Shown here in pieces: positions 59,206-64,000 of a stretch of DNA of 64,000 bases. The position numbers and the translations under genes were made by a program. The DNA comes from Trema orientale (Eukaryota; Streptophyta; Magnoliopsida; Rosales; Cannabaceae). Below the pieces are notes generated by a model. It was not told where the DNA came from. It was given only the letters and a program-made list of their open reading frames with translations, and made no database searches. Location: assembly GCA_002914845.1 (NCBI GenBank), contig JXTC01000162.1:1-64000 (forward strand), read 5' to 3'. Positions within the stretch are counted from its first letter, which is position 1, and each line of letters begins with the position of its first letter.

Positions 59206-59509
59206 GAAAATATGTGCCTCCTTTTATAAGCTCCAAGGAGAGAATTTTTTGCTTCCTATCCAATGTGGAGCTAGCTTCACAAGTTTTTTCCTTTGCATTT
59301 TTCCATGCTAATAGTTGTACTTTGAGTATCAATTTCTTATTCATTCAAAGTCCATTTTGAGCATATGAATATATGATTTTGAAGTACTAGCAGAGTAAAA
59401 TAAGAATCTATATCATGAACCATCAAAATTACTAATTGAATTTCACTCAATTTTATGCTCCAAATAGTACTTCACAATGGTATTTATGCACTATTTTCCA
59501 TTATCATTT

Positions 59510-59935
59510 ACCCCATTGATAGGTGTCAATTTTGTCTATCTTTTATGTCGTTTCTTCATATTTTGCTAGTTTTCTTGATAATTCTATGTTACTTATTATA
59601 TTTTTCGTGTTTTAGGTGAATTTTGAGAAAAAGGAGCAAAAAAGAACTGAAACAAGTCAAAATGGATCAAAGATTGAAGAAGCACACAATCCGAGAGAGC
59701 CAAAGGTTCAATCCAGGGGTGTTGGAACTCTATCACCGCGGCTTTTGGTCTCTAGAAGTTCGGGCAATTTATTCATTCAAAAAAAAAAATCTCAAGCACC
59801 ACGGCACTGAAGAACGTGTGCCGCGAAGTCCGAGTTCAGGAAGACAAAACTAGAAAGCCAGTCCTACAGCGCTGATGCTCAAGTGCTGCGATATCTGACA
59901 CTGTAACTTTGATGCATTTTTTCAGCCTAATTGGT
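59510..59935 (+). mobile_element. Gypsy (Athila/Tat-like) LTR fragment
   Basis: TTGATAGGTGTCAATTTTGT, CGTGTTTTAGGTGAATTTTG and the GC-richer block with CACCGCGGC and GTGCCGCGAAGTCC resemble the 5' half of Athila-type LTRs. The two overlapping open frames here (59,616-59,853) are LTR sequence. It lies just before the shared 3' flank of hydrolase copy C. Confidence 0.5.
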
Positions 59936-60206
59936 CTTTTTATTAGACTATCTATAACCATATTAACTCCTGTTCAGAGAAAATCTTGCACTTTTCTACA
60001 AGATAGAAAATCTTACAGTTCAGGCACTTTTCTACCAGAGATAACTCAATTATGCACCTTTCTATAAGATAAAAAATCTTACAGTTCATAACTGCTTCTA
60101 AAGATGGTCGACACAATCAACCAAATTCGTTAAACAACAGTTAATGTAATCATTGATAGGTTTGCATCATCAAGTTCTTATACATTTCCATTTGATATGA
60201 TAAATC

Positions 60207-63167
60207 TCATACATGCCAAGCACAAACAAGCACTTTGGCATAGAGTATATTGGTCAAATCAAACTGTTCAAGCCCTTTTACCTGATAACATTCAAGTGCA
60301 AAGAAGGAAAAAAACCTAACTGAAGCAGCTTTGTCCTGTTCTAAGGATGCCTTTATGAACTCTAAAACAATTGAAGCTAAATTAGCTTGATGTGAGGAGT
60401 AAACATGATCAGCTCCTTCTATGATGTCATAATTCATTGCTTGGAATTACCCTAGCGAGCTCATATGCATCTTCAACTGGAATGATTTCATCCTCTGATC
60501 CATGGATTGTCAAAACCCTGAATATACATTTATCCAAATATAATATGAGATAAACAAAAAGAATTTTTGAAACCAAAAAAAGGAAATAATTAAAAACCGA
60601 AAAAAAAAATTTGCTAAATATTTTTATGAGGGAAAAAACAGATGTTTCAACTTTCTATATATGTAATCAAATATGGACGATACCGCCTTTTCCATTTTCT
60701 CTTTATCTCTAGAAAGTTACTAGAAGAGCAAGACACTGTGTCAGAAACATACTATCTATCATGTAGCTATTCAAGGCTGCCACATTTTTTAAAACTACAG
60801 CTACACATAATGAGCTTGATAATGCGAGAAATGCAAGACCACTTTAATAACCTGCACTCTTTGTCAATCTGAAGACATGCCGCCTGCATATCAGTATTCA
60901 AACGATCCGTCATACTCTCCTCAGTCACACAATATCTAACATCTGCTACACCAAAAAAAATTAGAAGTCTTATTCAGAAAGTACAAGAAATTAAGTACGG
61001 ATGCAAAAATTTCCTTCTCTTTTTATTACATTCTTGATATATTATTGAGAAAGTTGGCAAATTACTTTTCCTATCTTTGGTGTCAATATATCCTTTCTCC
61101 TTAAGTCTTTGCATGAAATCTTCTCCCAAGCGTTCGACAATGCCTCTCTTTAGATCATAACGCCCGGAAACATTAACAACAGTACGGATATGATGATATC
61201 TAGAAGCATACAGGAGCGATGTGTGAGCACCACATCGCCACCTGCAACGATGTGTTGAAGAATATAAATATGGTGATTGCCATATTTTTCACTCAATCTA
61301 AGCAAACAAATTGAGAAAGGATTAGAAAGCTTAGTAATCAACCAATATCAAATTAACCTGGAATAATAGATTATCTAGAATGTAATTTAGAGCTACTATA
61401 GATCCACCACTAAAATGATTTTTTCATAAAAGCTATTGTAAGACGTTGCAATAGACTTCCCCTATGTATATTACTATAAGATTTTCAAGGATAAGAAAAT
61501 GTACCCTTACTATGTCCAAGAATTCCAATTATTACACGGTTAGCTTCAGAAAAGTGCTGGATTACAGCACCTAAATCATCAGCTTCTCTCTGATAGTTCC
61601 CATACTCAAATGTGCCTTCACTTTCCCTGCAAGGCAGAGTTAGCGCATGCACTTGAACAACAAATACAAAGATTTAAAACACAATACTAACATCCACAAC
61701 TGAGCTATAACACTGACCTAAACTAATGAAAAAAGTACAAGTTTATCTGTCCAGATTAGTTTTTTGATATGTACTAAATCGCACACCACCTACTTTTGAC
61801 TCACAACTTAAACGTGTATTGGATCTTCCAAATTTGAAGTTTCATCTATTGTTTCCTTTTGATGCTTTTTTTGCAAAATTTGTTGTACAAAAATCTTATC
61901 CACTGAAGTCCTTTCAAAATCTGTGGAAGGCTGTTTCCTCTAAATATTAGTGATTAGTAATCATGTTCAAAATGATTATTTTTCTAATTGAAATTGAAGA
62001 TCATATATATGAGTTTAAACATCCATTAAAAGGTAAAAGAACACTGATATAAAATGTTCAATACTCTGTTTCCAAAGCCAATCATGATTAGAAAAGCTGC
62101 AAAGAATTTGCTTGTACTTGTATGAGTATGGATGGATCCATATGACAGCAATGGACAACTTGGCTATAACCAATCCTTGACCATTTGCAATTGCATAATG
62201 CATTCTGTACTCGAGTTCATTAGATTTTGTGATATCAGCATATATCTCACCCATTTCTAGCAAAGTCAAAACGGAATGCACTGATCCCTTTGTCTTCCAA
62301 TGCAACAGCTAAGTTAACCATTATTCTATGTTCCCGTATGCGAAAGAAATTAACAAGTTTTAGAACTTCTCCACAACACAATGGATCAATTAGTTTCATA
62401 GGGGTGATTGTTGATATCTTATCAATAGATGAATTCCAAACAATATTAATAGACTTATATATGAACTATGTTCCTTAATTTGCTAGATAAAAATAACAAA
62501 CGTTTTTGGTAACCGAATCTAAGGAGCTTACGAAATAAAAGATTAGTCTAATGCCCATGATTCATATTAGCAAATTAGAATAAGTAAAAGAATACGGCTA
62601 TTAATACATTAGAATCACTAAACTTATTGCATCGAAAACCATGGCATAAAATTACAATTTCCTTAGATCCAGTTTCATGCAATAAGCCCATCAGTTTCTC
62701 GCCATATTTGTTTAATACCACCACTTTTTGTTGTTGAACCACTAGAAAGAGTAATTCACAAAACAATTTTAGACTCTAACAGAGTCTGAATAAATATAAA
62801 CAATTCAGCGAGTCACAGAGTAACCAACACTAAAGAAAATATAAGAAGTACACACCCATGAGGCCTCAAGACAATCAAACAACACCCCTTTTGTATGCAT
62901 CTGAAACTAAAATTAAGCATTTTGGATTGTTACAGGGAAAACCCACAACAGCTTCGAGTCAAAGAAGCTAGTCCATCAAAATACATCCACCAGAGAATAT
63001 TAAATCCGGGAACTTCATCAAACTCAATTTCTTTTTACACTTGGGACTTACAGCTCCCAAGCTATATCAAATCTCAAGTGTTGCATGAAAAAACATCAAG
63101 ACTAAGAATATCATTTACGAGGGAGAGTGACATTTTTCTTACCTGGGTTTTGTGCAGCCTGGGCCAT
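60207..63167 (-). pseudogene. Alpha/beta-hydrolase (serine hydrolase/esterase) copy C, seven exons, two frame-breaking changes
   Basis: Exons: E1 63,167-63,143 (MAQAAQNP), E2 62,741-62,624 (QQQKVVVLNKYGEKLMGLLH, ILCHGF), E3 62,325-62,251 (LAVALEDKGISAFRFDFARN), E4 61,626-61,505 (GESEGTFEYGNYQREADD, GILGHSKG), E5 61,241-61,066 (SGRYDLKRGIVERLGEDFMQ), E6 60,942-60,852 (TEESMTDRLNTDMQAACLQI), E7 60,517-60,207 (VLTIHGSEDEIIPVEDAYEL, IIEGADHVYSSHQANLASIV). Splice phases agree throughout. The Ser (GHSKG), Asp (HGSEDE) and His (GADH) of the triad are all present. E5 has 11 extra bases at 61,213-61,239 and E7 one extra base near 60,437, each breaking the frame. The C-terminus runs about 35 residues past the usual end. 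Arabidopsis At3g47560-type proteins are about 265 residues; substrate unknown. Sequencing error is possible but two independent changes make decay likelier. Confidence 0.88.
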
Positions 63168-64000
63168 CGTTAACCTCAGGGAAAGTTGACCTGGTGAAGA
63201 GGAAAGTTTGGTGAATGGGACTTACTGGAATCAATGAATATGACAACACTGATGAATGAAAACTATAATTCGGTGCATGTTTTTCTGCAATGACAATAAA
63301 TTATAGGCTAATCATTCCATGGGATTATTTAGATTCGAAAACATGATTGGTCTCACAGTCATAACAAGGGGAATAGCATTCTCCGACCTTTTTGTTGATG
63401 CAATGAAATAGAATGATAATAGAAATGGTAATAGAACAGAATTAGAAAAAAATATAATAATGAAAATCGTAATAGAACAAAATTAGAAAAAAAAAATAAG
63501 AATAATAATTCATTATTTGATTGAAATTTGAAATAATTTTGGAATAAAATAAAAAAAATATTTTATTGATAAAAATATCTTTACTTTTATATGTTTTGAA
63601 AGGATAGAATAAGAAAAATTAAGTATTTAAATTTTTAGTAATGATGGAATTGTCATTCCTTTACGATAGAGTGGAATAACAATTTTACTATTTAATATAA
63701 TTGTGATTCCATTAGAATGATAATTCTTTTGCCGGAAACACAACCAAAAAAAAATGTACATTCTTTTAGAATCACATTTCCATTCTAAGGTTCATTCCTT
63801 TGAACTAAATATCGGAAAGAATCTAGGATCTATTGATAATACTCTTAACTATTCCAAAATCTTGAAAATTTAGTAAAGCTGTCATTAATTGTGTGTTTAC
63901 TTCACCTCCGAAATCAAAATGTTGTGGGTAATCATTTCAATTATATACTGTTTTCTGAAATTTTTTAATAGAAGAATATGGGGGCATAATGTTATATTAT
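63168..64000. other. Upstream flank of hydrolase copy C
   Basis: No convincing TATA box at the expected distance was seen. From about 63,400 to 63,790 the sequence is AT-rich with repeated AATAGAAATGGTAATAGAAC-type words and ATTCCATTAGAATG-type words on the other side, which may be a decayed foldback element. No gene recognised. Confidence 0.4.

Noticed and set aside
60642-60872. 76-residue plus-strand frame
   Set aside because: Opposite strand of intron 6 and exon 6 of hydrolase copy C.

Overview
The window is nuclear DNA of a dicot-like flowering plant from a draft assembly. It is AT-rich and gene-poor, with long introns, many nested LTR retrotransposons and foldback MITEs, and two multi-base N runs plus two single Ns. 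The species cannot be named from sequence alone. No bacterial-type operon, CRISPR array, rRNA or tRNA gene is present.

Layout. 46-1444 (-): an F-box gene whose reading frame shifts once. 1.6-9.3 kb: intergenic DNA with several foldback elements, a Tourist-like MITE, microsatellites and a degenerate TTGAT/TTGAC minisatellite. 9,312-16,376: a complete-ended Mutator-like element (MULE) with about 85 bp inverted termini and a perfect 9 bp target-site duplication. It carries a decayed mudrA-type transposase (+) and a convergent DUF1985/Ulp1-type accessory gene (-), as in plant KI-MULE (Kaonashi) elements. Every non-coding segment inside it is packed with W-box-like TTGAC/GTCAA motifs. 17.8-33.2 kb: alpha/beta-hydrolase gene copy A (-), broken by a Ty1/copia element and by an 8.5 kb Ty3/gypsy element in its first intron. 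35-56 kb: retrotransposon fossils (solo LTRs, a copia body with gypsy pieces inside it), hydrolase fragment B (37.6 kb), a 1.5 kb repeat present twice, and a GC-richer TCGAC/GTCGA motif array. 56.9-59.0 kb (-): a DnaJ/TPR pseudogene carrying a hAT element. 60.2-63.2 kb (-): hydrolase copy C, with all seven exons but two frame-breaking changes.

Hydrolases A, B and C are head-to-tail copies of one seven-exon gene (Arabidopsis At3g47560-type serine hydrolase), and all three look non-functional. The F-box gene is the only locus close to an intact host gene. A second theme is assembly quality: the block 24,524-26,618, bounded by single Ns, is placed in inverted orientation, with unmerged overlaps of 95 and 608 bp at its ends.
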